Shown: positions 1-7,570 of the stretch, one piece after another
Numbering within the stretch: position 1 is the stretch's first letter
Layout: each line of letters begins with the position of its first letter
NCBI RefSeq assembly: GCF_035920345.1
Contig: NZ_CP109149.1
Coordinates: forward strand, 10,292,001 to 10,356,000
From: Nocardia vinacea
Lineage (GTDB): Bacteria > Actinomycetota > Actinomycetes > Mycobacteriales > Mycobacteriaceae
DNA: 64,000 nt
Reading direction: 5' to 3'
The notes under the pieces: model-generated
Databases searched by the model: none
Told to the model about the DNA's origin: nothing
The model's input: the letters and a program-made list of their open reading frames with translations, nothing else
Made by a program: the position numbers and the translations under genes

Positions 1-2
1 GG

Positions 3-1610
3 GACGGTCTGCTCGCCGACGATCGGTTGGCCGCACTGCGATATGCCGTCGAGACATTCGGATTCCATCTGCAGAGCCTGGATATGCGGCAGAACTCGGA
101 GATGCACGAACAGGTCGTCGCCGAGTTGCTGGCGTGGGCGGGTGTACATCAGGACTACGCGAGTCTCGCCGAGCCGGAGCGGGTGCAACTGCTCGCCGCC
201 GAGCTGCGAACCCGCCGTCCGCTGCTCGGCCCGCATGCGCGGCTCAGCGAACTCGCGGCCAAGGAACTCGATATCGTCCGTGCCGCACGGGATGTCGTCG
301 ACACCTTCGGCGTCGAGGCGGTGCCGAACTACATCATCAGCATGTGTACCTCGGTCAGCGACATGCTGGAGGCGGCGCTGCTGCTGAAGGAGGGCGGGCT
401 GCTCGATCCCGGTGAGCCGGATGGGCCGCCGAGTTGCCCGGTGAATATCGTGCCGCTGTTCGAGACCATCGAGGATCTGGGCGCCGGTGCGGCGACCCTG
501 TCCGCGGTACTGGACGTCCCGGTGTATCGAGAGCTGGTGGCCGCCAAGGGAATGCGGCAGGAGGTAATGCTCGGATACTCCGATTCCAATAAGGACGGTG
601 GGTATCTGGCCGCCAATTGGGCGCTCTACCGGGCGGAGCTGGATCTGGTCGAGGTGGCGCGCAAGACCGGAATTCGCTTGCGGCTCTTTCACGGCCGCGG
701 CGGCACGGTCGGTCGTGGTGGCGGACGCAGCTATGACGCCATTCTCGCCCAGCCCGTCGGCGCCGTGCGGGGTTCGCTGCGGTTGACCGAGCAGGGCGAG
801 GTGATTGCGGCCAAGTATGCGGAATCCGGTGCGGCGCATCGTAATCTGGAGTCGTTGATCGCGGGCACCCTGGAGTCGACGCTGCTCGATGTGGAGGGGC
901 TCGGCCCCGATGCCGAACCGTCCTATGACCTCATGGACGATCTGGCGGCACGCGCCCGTGCGGCCTATGCGCGGCTCGTGCACGAAACACCGGGATTCGT
1001 CGAGTATTTCCGGCAGTCCACGCCGGTCGCCGAGGTCGGCGATCTGAATATCGGTAGTCGCCCCGCGTCCCGTAAGCCGACGAATTCGGTCAGCGATCTG
1101 CGGGCCATTCCGTGGGTGATGTCGTGGAGTCAGGCCCGCGTCATGCTGCCGGGCTGGTACGGGACCGGTGCCGCGCTGGAGGAGTGGGTCGGCGGCGATC
1201 CCAACCGCTTGGCGATTTTGTCGGACCTCTATCGCCGCTGGCCGTTCTTCCGGACGGTGCTGTCGAATCTGGCCCAGGTCATGGCCAAGAGCGACCTGGA
1301 TATCGCGGCCAGGTACGCCGAGCTCGTCGACGACGTGGCCTTGCGCGAGCACATATTCGGGATGATCCGCGACGAGCACGCCCGCACCATCCGCATGCAC
1401 GCCGCGATCACCGGCAATGATCACCTGCTTGCCGACAACCCGTCACTGGCGGAATCGATCCATAACCGCTTCCCGTACCTGGAGCCGCTGAACCAAATGC
1501 AGGTCGAGTTGCTGCGCCGGCTGCGGGCGGGCGACGATTCCGAACTCGTCAAACGCGGCATCCTGCTGACCATGAACGGCCTCGCCACCGCCCTGCGCAA
1601 CTCCGGCTAG
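3..1610 (+). CDS. ppc: Phosphoenolpyruvate carboxylase, C-terminal part (5' end outside window)
   Basis: Carboxylates phosphoenolpyruvate with bicarbonate to oxaloacetate, an anaplerotic cytosolic reaction feeding the TCA cycle. The frame is already open at the window edge, so the N-terminal 40% (including the first catalytic His region) is missing from view. Visible family signatures, in order: [25 protein letters not shown] (catalytic glycine/arginine loop), the IGSRPASRK segment, [19 protein letters not shown], and a C-terminus ending [12 protein letters not shown] close to the usual QNTG-type end. The reading frame is uninterrupted. Its TAG stop directly abuts the stop codon of the convergent RidA-like gene with no spacer and no obvious terminator hairpin. 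Confidence 0.95.
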   Translation, partial: DGLLADDRLAALRYAVETFGFHLQSLDMRQNSEMHEQVVAELLAWAGVHQDYASLAEPERVQLLAAELRTRRPLLGPHARLSELAAKELDIVRAARDVVDTFGVEAVPNYIISMCTSVSDMLEAALLLKEGGLLDPGEPDGPPSCPVNIVPLFETIEDLGAGAATLSAVLDVPVYRELVAAKGMRQEVMLGYSDSNKDGGYLAANWALYRAELDLVEVARKTGIRLRLFHGRGGTVGRGGGRSYDAILAQPVGAVRGSLRLTEQGEVIAAKYAESGAAHRNLESLIAGTLESTLLDVEGLGPDAEPSYDLMDDLAARARAAYARLVHETPGFVEYFRQSTPVAEVGDLNIGSRPASRKPTNSVSDLRAIPWVMSWSQARVMLPGWYGTGAALEEWVGGDPNRLAILSDLYRRWPFFRTVLSNLAQVMAKSDLDIAARYAELVDDVALREHIFGMIRDEHARTIRMHAAITGNDHLLADNPSLAESIHNRFPYLEPLNQMQVELLRRLRAGDDSELVKRGILLTMNGLATALRNSG

Positions 1611-2018
1611 TTACGCCGACACGATGGCGACCGCATCGATCTCAACCAGCATTTCCTCCCGCGGAAGGCCGGTGAATACCGTTGTGCGGCTCGGCAATAC
1701 ATCGCCGGTGGTGTTGGCGGTGACGAACTCGCCGTAGGCGTTGTTCATGACGGCGAAGTCTTCGCGCTTGGTCAGATAGACGCGCAGCATCACCACATCG
1801 TCGAAGGTGGCGCCGCTCGCCTCGACGATCGCCTTGACGTTTTGCAGCGTCCGAATCGTTTGGGCGGCAACGTCGCCGGGGAAGAGGTATGCATTTGTCG
1901 CCGGGTCGACCGGACCCTGGCCCGAGACCTGTACGAACGGGCCCTTGCGCACTCCCTGGGAGAAGGTGTGCGCGGGTGCGGGGGCGTCGGTGGTGCGGAT
2001 GGCGATCTTCCCACTCAT
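1611..2018 (-). CDS. RidA/YjgF family enamine/imine deaminase
   Basis: A 135-residue protein of the RidA family, which hydrolyses reactive enamines/imines released by PLP-dependent dehydratases. Start MSGKIAIRTTDAPAP is chosen because its ATG overlaps the stop of the upstream IclR gene (ATGA) and gives the normal family length. Family features: FVQVSGQGPVDP near the N-terminus, QTIRTLQNVKAIVEASGATFDDVV in the middle, and the C-terminal PSRTTVFTGLPREEMLVEIDA block carrying the conserved Arg and Glu. It is the last gene of a leftward kinase-IclR-RidA operon and sits opposite a PLP ammonia-lyase gene, which is the kind of enzyme whose by-products RidA clears. This context is inference; the family call is firm. 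Confidence 0.88.
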   Translation of the reverse strand: MSGKIAIRTTDAPAPAHTFSQGVRKGPFVQVSGQGPVDPATNAYLFPGDVAAQTIRTLQNVKAIVEASGATFDDVVMLRVYLTKREDFAVMNNAYGEFVTANTTGDVLPSRTTVFTGLPREEMLVEIDAVAIVSA

Positions 2019-2785
2019 AACTGGCCTTTCGTCGCGGTGTGGCTGGGAGTCCAGCCGAGTTCGGCAGAGATGGCATCGGCCGCCGCACGGACCCGCGGCA
2101 GCTCCGCCAACACCTGGTCGTGGTCGAGCAGCATGTCCGGCACCGACATCGAGACCGCGGCGACCACGGTCCCGGTGCCATTGCGCACCGGGACGCCGAT
2201 GCAGTTGACAAAGCTCTCGTGTTCCTCGTGATCTTCCGCATAGCCTTGTGTCGCAACGAGTTTCAGCTCCGCCAGATAGTGTTCCGGGGTGCGGATAGTG
2301 CGGTCGGTGAACTTGCGGTAGTCGAGGCGCTCGGCGATCGCGCGCCACTCCGTGCGCGGCTGTGCGGCGACGAGCACCTTCCCGACCGCCGTGCAGTGCA
2401 GCGGGGCGGGTCGGCCGATGCGGGAATACATTCGCACGCTCTGGATCGCGTCGAATTTGTCGATGTAGATGGCGTCACCGGATTCGTAGGTGGCGAGGTG
2501 AATCGTCTGTCCGGTAGTGGTATTCAGTGCGCTCAGGTGCGGGCGGGCGAGGGTGCGAACGTCACGCTGTTCCAAGGCGCGGTTGGCGAGTTCGAAAAGC
2601 CGGGAGCCGAGGACGTATTGGTGCTGACTGTCATGGGTGACGAAGCGCTGCGATTCCATGGTCTGCAGCAGGCGCAGCACCGTGGACTTGTGCACGCCGA
2701 GTTCACCGGCCAGCTGATCGAGCGAGCGCGCATCCTGCCCGAGCGACAGCAGGATGGTCAAGGCGCGCAACAAACTCTGGCTCAT
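2015..2785 (-). CDS. IclR family transcriptional regulator
   Basis: A 256-residue IclR-type regulator: N-terminal winged helix (about residues 1-60, with LDQLAGELGVHKSTVLRLLQTM) and a C-terminal effector-binding domain (about 75-245) with the typical GRPAPLHCTAVGKVLVA and YAEDHEEHESFVNCIGVPV segments. It lies between the sugar-acid kinase and the RidA-like gene on the same strand, and the whole cluster shares one divergent control region at about 3891-4032, so it most likely senses the sugar acid or an intermediate such as KDG (inference from IclR/KdgR precedents). Translationally coupled to the downstream gene by an ATGA overlap. Confidence 0.9.
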   Translation of the reverse strand: MSQSLLRALTILLSLGQDARSLDQLAGELGVHKSTVLRLLQTMESQRFVTHDSQHQYVLGSRLFELANRALEQRDVRTLARPHLSALNTTTGQTIHLATYESGDAIYIDKFDAIQSVRMYSRIGRPAPLHCTAVGKVLVAAQPRTEWRAIAERLDYRKFTDRTIRTPEHYLAELKLVATQGYAEDHEEHESFVNCIGVPVRNGTGTVVAAVSMSVPDMLLDHDQVLAELPRVRAAADAISAELGWTPSHTATKGQL

Positions 2786-2849
2786 GACTGCGCCTCGCAG
2801 GCGCTCGGCTCCGTCATCGCCATGGGTGCTGTGCCTTCGCTACGCTCGC

Positions 2850-3890
2850 TCATGACGCCACATTCTCTGCTACGACATCTCTGCTGTAACGCACACGTCC
2901 CCAGGCGGACTCGTCGAGCATCGCCAATGCTTCCAGCGCGCCGGGTGAAGGCAGTTCCGCGACATCCCCGGTGCCGGTCAGCGCGGCGGCGGCGCATAGA
3001 TGCCCGAAGCGCAACCGCTGCTCCAGCGGGCGTTCGTGCAGCAGGGCGGCCAGATAACCGCCCGCGAAGGCATCACCGGCACCGATTCGCTCGGTGATCT
3101 CGAGTTCCAGCGCGGGCACTTCGACGCGCTCGGTTCCGGAGAACCCGGTGACCGAATGCTCATTGTTCTTGACCACCAGGTGTTCCGGCTCGGGGAACAG
3201 TGCCCGCAATCGGTCGGCATCGTCGGTGCCGAAGACCGCATCGGCCTCGTCGGCGCCGAGGAACACCACATCGCAGCCGCGCACATGACGAGCCAGCACC
3301 TCGGCAGCCTGCTCGACGCGCCCCGCCCACAGCGCCGGACGGTAATTCAGATCGAAGCTGACCAGCTTGCCGCGGGGAAGTGCGACAAGGGTTTCCGTGA
3401 GGCGGGTCGCGGATTCCGAGAGCGCGGTGGTTATTCCGGTGAAGTGCACGAGGTCGGTGCGTTCGAGTAGTTCGGCCGCCGCCGCCAGATCGGCGGTGGA
3501 CAGTGCGCTGGCGGCGGAGCCGGTGCGGTAGTACAGCATGCGGCTGGCTCCATCGGCCAGATCGGTCGCCTTGCCCGAGCCGCTGCCGCGCTCCTTCACA
3601 TAGACGGCGGTGGGGCGTTTGGGATCGATGACAACCGCCGACACATCCACTCCGCGTGCCGCGAGGTGTCCGGTGAGATAGCGGCCGAATCCGTCATCGC
3701 CGACCCGGGAAATCCACGCGGCGTCCACATCGAGCTGAGTGAGCACGGTGGCCACATTCGCCTCGGCGCCGCCCGCGGTTCGCTGGAAGTTCTCCGAGTC
3801 CTCCAGCGGACCGGGACGTGCCACCAGCACGGCGAGCCCCTCACCGATGGTCACCGCCCGCGGGCGGGGCGACGTAGTAGGCCACGTCAC
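2850..3890 (-). CDS. kdgK: PfkB-family sugar kinase, probable 2-keto-3-deoxygluconate kinase
   Basis: A 346-residue ribokinase/PfkB-fold kinase expected to phosphorylate 2-keto-3-deoxygluconate (KDG) to KDPG. The N-terminal substrate motif (TAGGAEANVATVLTQL, about 38-53) and the C-terminal catalytic signature GAGDAFAGGYLAAL (270-283, catalytic Asp at about 273) are both intact. The GTG start is favoured over an upstream ATG at 3926 because AGGGAG lies six bases before it. It heads the leftward operon kinase-IclR-RidA. KDG specificity is inferred from the KDPG aldolase encoded 3 kb away in the divergent operon; fructokinase or another ketose kinase activity is the main alternative. Confidence 0.85.
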   Translation of the reverse strand: MTWPTTSPRPRAVTIGEGLAVLVARPGPLEDSENFQRTAGGAEANVATVLTQLDVDAAWISRVGDDGFGRYLTGHLAARGVDVSAVVIDPKRPTAVYVKERGSGSGKATDLADGASRMLYYRTGSAASALSTADLAAAAELLERTDLVHFTGITTALSESATRLTETLVALPRGKLVSFDLNYRPALWAGRVEQAAEVLARHVRGCDVVFLGADEADAVFGTDDADRLRALFPEPEHLVVKNNEHSVTGFSGTERVEVPALELEITERIGAGDAFAGGYLAALLHERPLEQRLRFGHLCAAAALTGTGDVAELPSPGALEALAMLDESAWGRVRYSRDVVAENVAS

Positions 3891-4032
3891 ATCGATCTCC
3901 CTTCTGCCCTTGCGGCCATCGGCCATCCAGTGCAGAATAACCACACAAAACACAATGCGCAACGAGCATTGCAAATTATGCAATGCAGCGGAGGTATGAC
4001 TCGGCGGACGCGATTCCGCGGGAAGGAGCGAC
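3891..4032. promoter_or_regulatory. Divergent control region with a perfect inverted repeat (candidate IclR operator)
   Basis: The only intergenic space between the leftward and rightward halves of the catabolic island. It contains a perfect inverted repeat with arms GCATTGCA (3966-3973) and TGCAATGC (3979-3986) around the AT-rich spacer AATTA, and an overlapping shorter repeat AATGC (3954-3958)/GCATT (3966-3970). This gives three regularly placed half-sites. The surrounding stretch is markedly AT-richer than the flanking genes. A strong SD, GGAAGGAG, precedes the rightward ATG. That the IclR protein binds here is inference. Confidence 0.6.
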
Positions 4033-5316
4033 ATGGCTATCGATGAGAAAGCCGTTGCCGCACTGGCGGATCGGACGCTCGGGCCCGAGCACAAGGGTCT
4101 GCCACCCGCGGCATGGGGCCGCACGGTTCGCGACTTCCTGGACTCCGCGCCGCACCTCGACGAGTTCGAAACCCCGGTATTGACCGTCGACCGTGCGGCC
4201 GTCGCGGCGAATGTCGCGGTAATGGCGGATTGGGCGGCGTCCGCGGGTGTGCGCCTGGCGCCACACGGGAAGACCACCATGGCCCCGCAGCTGTGGGCGC
4301 AGCAGTTGGCCGCCGGGAGCTGGGGGATCACCTTCGCCACCGTGTGGCAGGTGCAGGTGGCCCGGTCGTTCGGAGTCGGACGGATCGTGCTGGCCAATGC
4401 ACTCGTCGATCCGGTCGGATTGCGCTGGGTCGCCGCAGAATCCGCGCGGGATCCGGAGTTCGAATTCTTCTGCTGGGTCGACAGTGTCGAGACCGTCGCG
4501 CTGATGGAGCAGCACCTGACGGGTGATGCGCGCATTCGGGTGATCGTCGAACTCGGTGGGCCGCACGGGCGTACGGGCGCGCGCACGGTCGAACAGGCGC
4601 ATGAGATTGCGGAGGCCGTTGGCCGCGCGGAGCGACTGACCCTGGCCGGAGTCGGCGGTTATGAGGGTGCGCTCGCTCACGATCGCACCCCGGACGGGAT
4701 CTCCGCCGTCCGGCACTATCTGGACGAAATCGCCCGCCTACACCGCGAACTCGCCGCGGCCGGACGCTATCCGGAAGGCGCGATCGTCACCGCCGGCGGC
4801 AGCGCCTTCCCGGATCTGGTCGTCGAATGTCTGGCCGGACTCGCCGATGAGCAAGGTGTTCCGACCACAGTGGTACTGCGCTCCGGTGCGTACATCATTC
4901 ACGACGACGGCTTCTACGCGGGCATTTCGCCGCTGGCCGCGCCGCGCAGCGAACGACCGCTGCGTTCGGCGATGCACGGCTGGGCGCGGACCGTTTCGCG
5001 ACCCGAGGCAGAACTCGCGCTGCTGGACGCCGGTAAGCGTGATCTGCCATTCGATGAGGGGCTTCCGGTCCCGCAATTCGTTGCGGGACCGGAAGGTTCG
5101 TTGAATCCGGCGGCACATGTCAGTGCGCTGAATGATCAGCACACTTTCCTGCGGCTACCGGGCGGCGCCGCCGGTGATCTGCCGGTCGGCAGCGTGGTGC
5201 GGCTCGGCCTGTCGCATCCATGCACCGCATTCGACAAGTGGCGGTTGATCCCGGTCATCGATGATGCCGATGCGGAACGGCCACGTGTTGTCGACCTCGT
5301 CCACACCTTCTTCTGA
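4033..5316 (+). CDS. PLP-dependent ammonia-lyase of the D-serine dehydratase-like (DSD1) family
   Basis: A 427-residue enzyme with an alanine-racemase-type N-terminal barrel followed by the DSD1 C-terminal zinc domain. The PLP lysine is K80 in LAPHGKTTMAPQ. The C-terminal HxC zinc-ligand pair is visible in LSHPCTAFDKWR (about H395/C397). Members remove ammonia from D-3-hydroxy amino acids (D-serine, D-threo-hydroxyaspartate). Beside a deacylase, a KDG-type kinase and a KDPG aldolase, its best predicted reaction here is D-glucosaminate to 2-keto-3-deoxygluconate plus ammonia; D-serine or D-threonine dehydratase is the alternative. First gene of the rightward operon; nine bases separate it from the deacylase gene. 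Confidence 0.82.
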   Translation: MAIDEKAVAALADRTLGPEHKGLPPAAWGRTVRDFLDSAPHLDEFETPVLTVDRAAVAANVAVMADWAASAGVRLAPHGKTTMAPQLWAQQLAAGSWGITFATVWQVQVARSFGVGRIVLANALVDPVGLRWVAAESARDPEFEFFCWVDSVETVALMEQHLTGDARIRVIVELGGPHGRTGARTVEQAHEIAEAVGRAERLTLAGVGGYEGALAHDRTPDGISAVRHYLDEIARLHRELAAAGRYPEGAIVTAGGSAFPDLVVECLAGLADEQGVPTTVVLRSGAYIIHDDGFYAGISPLAAPRSERPLRSAMHGWARTVSRPEAELALLDAGKRDLPFDEGLPVPQFVAGPEGSLNPAAHVSALNDQHTFLRLPGGAAGDLPVGSVVRLGLSHPCTAFDKWRLIPVIDDADAERPRVVDLVHTFF

Positions 5317-5325
5317 CGAGCGGCC

Positions 5326-6936
5326 ATGACGGACTTGGTGTTTCGCGATATCGACGTCATAGACGGCACGGGAGCGCCACGCTTCCGCGCCGATGTCGGC
5401 ATCGATCGGGGACGGATCAGCACTATCGCCGACCCGCGAACGATCACCGAGGCTGCCCGGTTCATCGACGCGCCTGGTTCGGCGCTCGCCCCCGGCTTCA
5501 TCGATATGCACGCGCACTCCGATCTGCATCTGCTCACCGAACCCGGCCATTTTCCGAAGATCAGTCAGGGGGTCACCACCGAGGTCATCGGACAGGACGG
5601 GCTCTCGTATGCACCGATCGATGACGTCGCTCTGGCGGTACTGCGGCGTCAGATCGCCGGATGGAACGGCAATCCCACCGATCTGGACTTCTCCTGGCGC
5701 ACGGTCGCGGAGTATCTGGACCGGCTCGATCAGGGCATAACACCGAACGCCGCGTATCTCGTACCGCAGGGCACGCTGCGGCTCCTGGTCGTCGGTAGCG
5801 AGCAGCGGCCTGCGACCGTGGCGGAGATCCGGCGGATGCGGGAGCTGCTCGCGCAGGGGCTGCGCGAGGGTGCGGTCGGTATGTCGAGCGGACTTACATA
5901 TACGCCCGGAATGTACGCGGACACAGGGGAATTGGCGGCGTTGTGCGAGATCGTCGCCGAATACGGCGGGTTCTATGCACCGCATACGCGCTCCTACGGT
6001 AAGGGTGCGTTGGCGGCATACGCCGAGATGATCGGCCTGGCTCGCAGCACCGGCTGCGCACTGCATCTCACCCACGCGACCATGAACTTCGGCGTGAACC
6101 GCGGGCGCGCACCGGAATTCCTGGCGCTGATCGATGCCGCCCGGGCCGAGGGATGCGATATCACCCTCGACACCTATCCATACTTGCCCGGCTCCACGAC
6201 ACTTTCGGCGTTGCTGCCGAGCTGGGCGATGTCCGGTGGCCCGGATGCGGCATTGGCTCGCATCGATGATCCGGAGATGTGTGCGCGAATCACGTTGGAC
6301 GTGAACGTGAATGGTTCCGACGGCTGCCACGGCGTCACGGTCGAATGGGAGACCATTCAAATCAGCGGTGTCGCCAATGCGGAGCTGGGGGAGTACGTCG
6401 GCAAGACCATCGCGGAAATCGCGGCCGATACCGATCGCGCACCCGTCGCGGTGTTCTTCGATCTGCTGCGCAGAGATCAGTTGGCCACCACCATTCTGCA
6501 GCACGTCGGGCACGAGGAGAATGTGCGCGCGATCATGGTGCACCCGGTGCATATGGGCGGCAGCGACGCACTGCTCGTCGGTGATCGGCCGCATCCGCGC
6601 GCCTGGGGCACCTTCCCGCGCTATCTGGGCCATTACGTCCGCGAGCTCGGTGTGCTCGGGCTGGAGGAGTGTGTGCACCACCTCACCGGTCGGCCGGCCG
6701 AGCGGCTGCGGCTGAGCGACCGTGGACACGTATTCACCGGGTACGCAGCCGATCTCGTGCTGTTCGACCCGTCGACGATCACGGATACCGCGACCTTCGA
6801 CAACCCGAAGCAGCAGGCACGCGGCATTCAGCACGTGCTGGTCAACGGCGAATTCGCCATCGAGAACGGTGCGCCCACCGGCAAGCTCGCCGGACGTGCG
6901 CTGCGCATGGATCCCACGCGGAAGGAGACATATTGA
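5326..6936 (+). CDS. D-aminoacylase-family amidohydrolase (N-acyl deacylase)
   Basis: A 536-residue amidohydrolase of the N-acyl-D-amino-acid deacylase family. The metal-site HxH occurs in FIDMHAHSDLH (H62, H64); further ligand-type segments are YAPHTRSYGKG, LHLTHATMNFG and GGSDALLVGDRPHPRAWGTFPRYLG. The stretch that holds the metal-binding Cys in characterised D-aminoacylases (GNCG) reads GQDG here (D91), so the metal site differs. The predicted role is removal of the N-acetyl group from a D-configured substrate, probably N-acetyl-D-glucosaminate in this context; use on N-acyl-D-amino acids is the alternative. Its TGA overlaps the TTG start of the aldolase gene. Confidence 0.82.
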   Translation: MTDLVFRDIDVIDGTGAPRFRADVGIDRGRISTIADPRTITEAARFIDAPGSALAPGFIDMHAHSDLHLLTEPGHFPKISQGVTTEVIGQDGLSYAPIDDVALAVLRRQIAGWNGNPTDLDFSWRTVAEYLDRLDQGITPNAAYLVPQGTLRLLVVGSEQRPATVAEIRRMRELLAQGLREGAVGMSSGLTYTPGMYADTGELAALCEIVAEYGGFYAPHTRSYGKGALAAYAEMIGLARSTGCALHLTHATMNFGVNRGRAPEFLALIDAARAEGCDITLDTYPYLPGSTTLSALLPSWAMSGGPDAALARIDDPEMCARITLDVNVNGSDGCHGVTVEWETIQISGVANAELGEYVGKTIAEIAADTDRAPVAVFFDLLRRDQLATTILQHVGHEENVRAIMVHPVHMGGSDALLVGDRPHPRAWGTFPRYLGHYVRELGVLGLEECVHHLTGRPAERLRLSDRGHVFTGYAADLVLFDPSTITDTATFDNPKQQARGIQHVLVNGEFAIENGAPTGKLAGRALRMDPTRKETY

Positions 6937-7559
6937 ACGCCATCGGCGCTCTGGAAGTCATGCGCGCCGACCGCGTGCTGAGTGTGGTGCGTGCCCCGGA
7001 GATTCCGGATCCATTGGCGCTCGCGGATGCGTTGGCGCGCTCCGGGATTCGCACCTTGGAGCTCACCTTCACAACGCCTGGCGTGCTCGATTACCTGCGC
7101 ATTGCCGCAACGGCTCCCGATGCTGTCGTCGGTGTCGGAACCGTACTGCATGCCGACCAGGCCGAGGCCGCGATCGATAACGGTGCACGATTCCTCGTCA
7201 CGCCCGGTGTGCGTGCGGAGGTCGCGGCCGTCGCGGCCGAACGCGACATTCCGGTCGTCATGGGCGCCTTCACGCCCACGGAGGTGCTCACCGCACTCGA
7301 CCTCGGCGCCGCCGCGGTGAAGATCTTCCCCGCCAGGGCGCTCGGTCCCGGCTATTTGAAAGACCTGCGCGGTCCCTTCCCCGATGTGGCGCTCATTCCC
7401 TCCGGGGGCGTCAATGCGGGCAATGCCGCCGAATTCCTCGCCAACGGAGCCGTGGCCGTGACCGCGGGTACCGATGTCGTGGCCCCATCCGACGTCACCG
7501 CGGGCCGATGGTCCGAAATCGCCTCGCGTGCGGCGTTATTCGTTCGATCCATGAATTGA
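6933..7559 (+). CDS. eda: KDPG/KHG-type aldolase
   Basis: A 208-residue class I aldolase that splits 2-keto-3-deoxy-6-phosphogluconate into pyruvate and glyceraldehyde-3-phosphate. The TTG start is chosen because it overlaps the preceding stop, is preceded by GGAAGGAG, and gives the normal length of about 205-215 residues. The Schiff-base lysine is K130 in AAVKIFPARALG, and the conserved Glu is E43 in LELTFTTPG; the phosphate-binding IPSGGVNAGNAAEFLANGA segment follows. Third gene of the rightward operon, with the GntP transporter 11 bases downstream. Confidence 0.9.
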   Translation: MNAIGALEVMRADRVLSVVRAPEIPDPLALADALARSGIRTLELTFTTPGVLDYLRIAATAPDAVVGVGTVLHADQAEAAIDNGARFLVTPGVRAEVAAVAAERDIPVVMGAFTPTEVLTALDLGAAAVKIFPARALGPGYLKDLRGPFPDVALIPSGGVNAGNAAEFLANGAVAVTAGTDVVAPSDVTAGRWSEIASRAALFVRSMN

Positions 7560-7570
7560 GAGGTACCCAC

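Noticed and set aside
1605..1615. Abutting stop codons of ppc and the RidA-like gene as a special structure
   Set aside because: Convergent genes with no spacer occur in compact genomes and no hairpin or repeat is present, so no extra claim is supported.
2019..2348. An N-terminal extension of the RidA-like frame, in the same frame up to 2348
   Set aside because: The extension overlaps the IclR coding region and has no family similarity. The ATG at 2018 overlapping the IclR stop gives the normal RidA size.
3927..4586. Long upstream extension of the kinase frame overlapping the ammonia-lyase gene
   Set aside because: Low-complexity Arg/Ser/Pro-rich composition typical of a shadow frame; the kinase fold begins at the GTG near 3890 with a good SD.
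5155..6834. A 559-codon open frame on the minus strand opposite the deacylase
   Set aside because: It mirrors the deacylase codons and has no recognisable domain. Long antisense frames are expected at this GC content.
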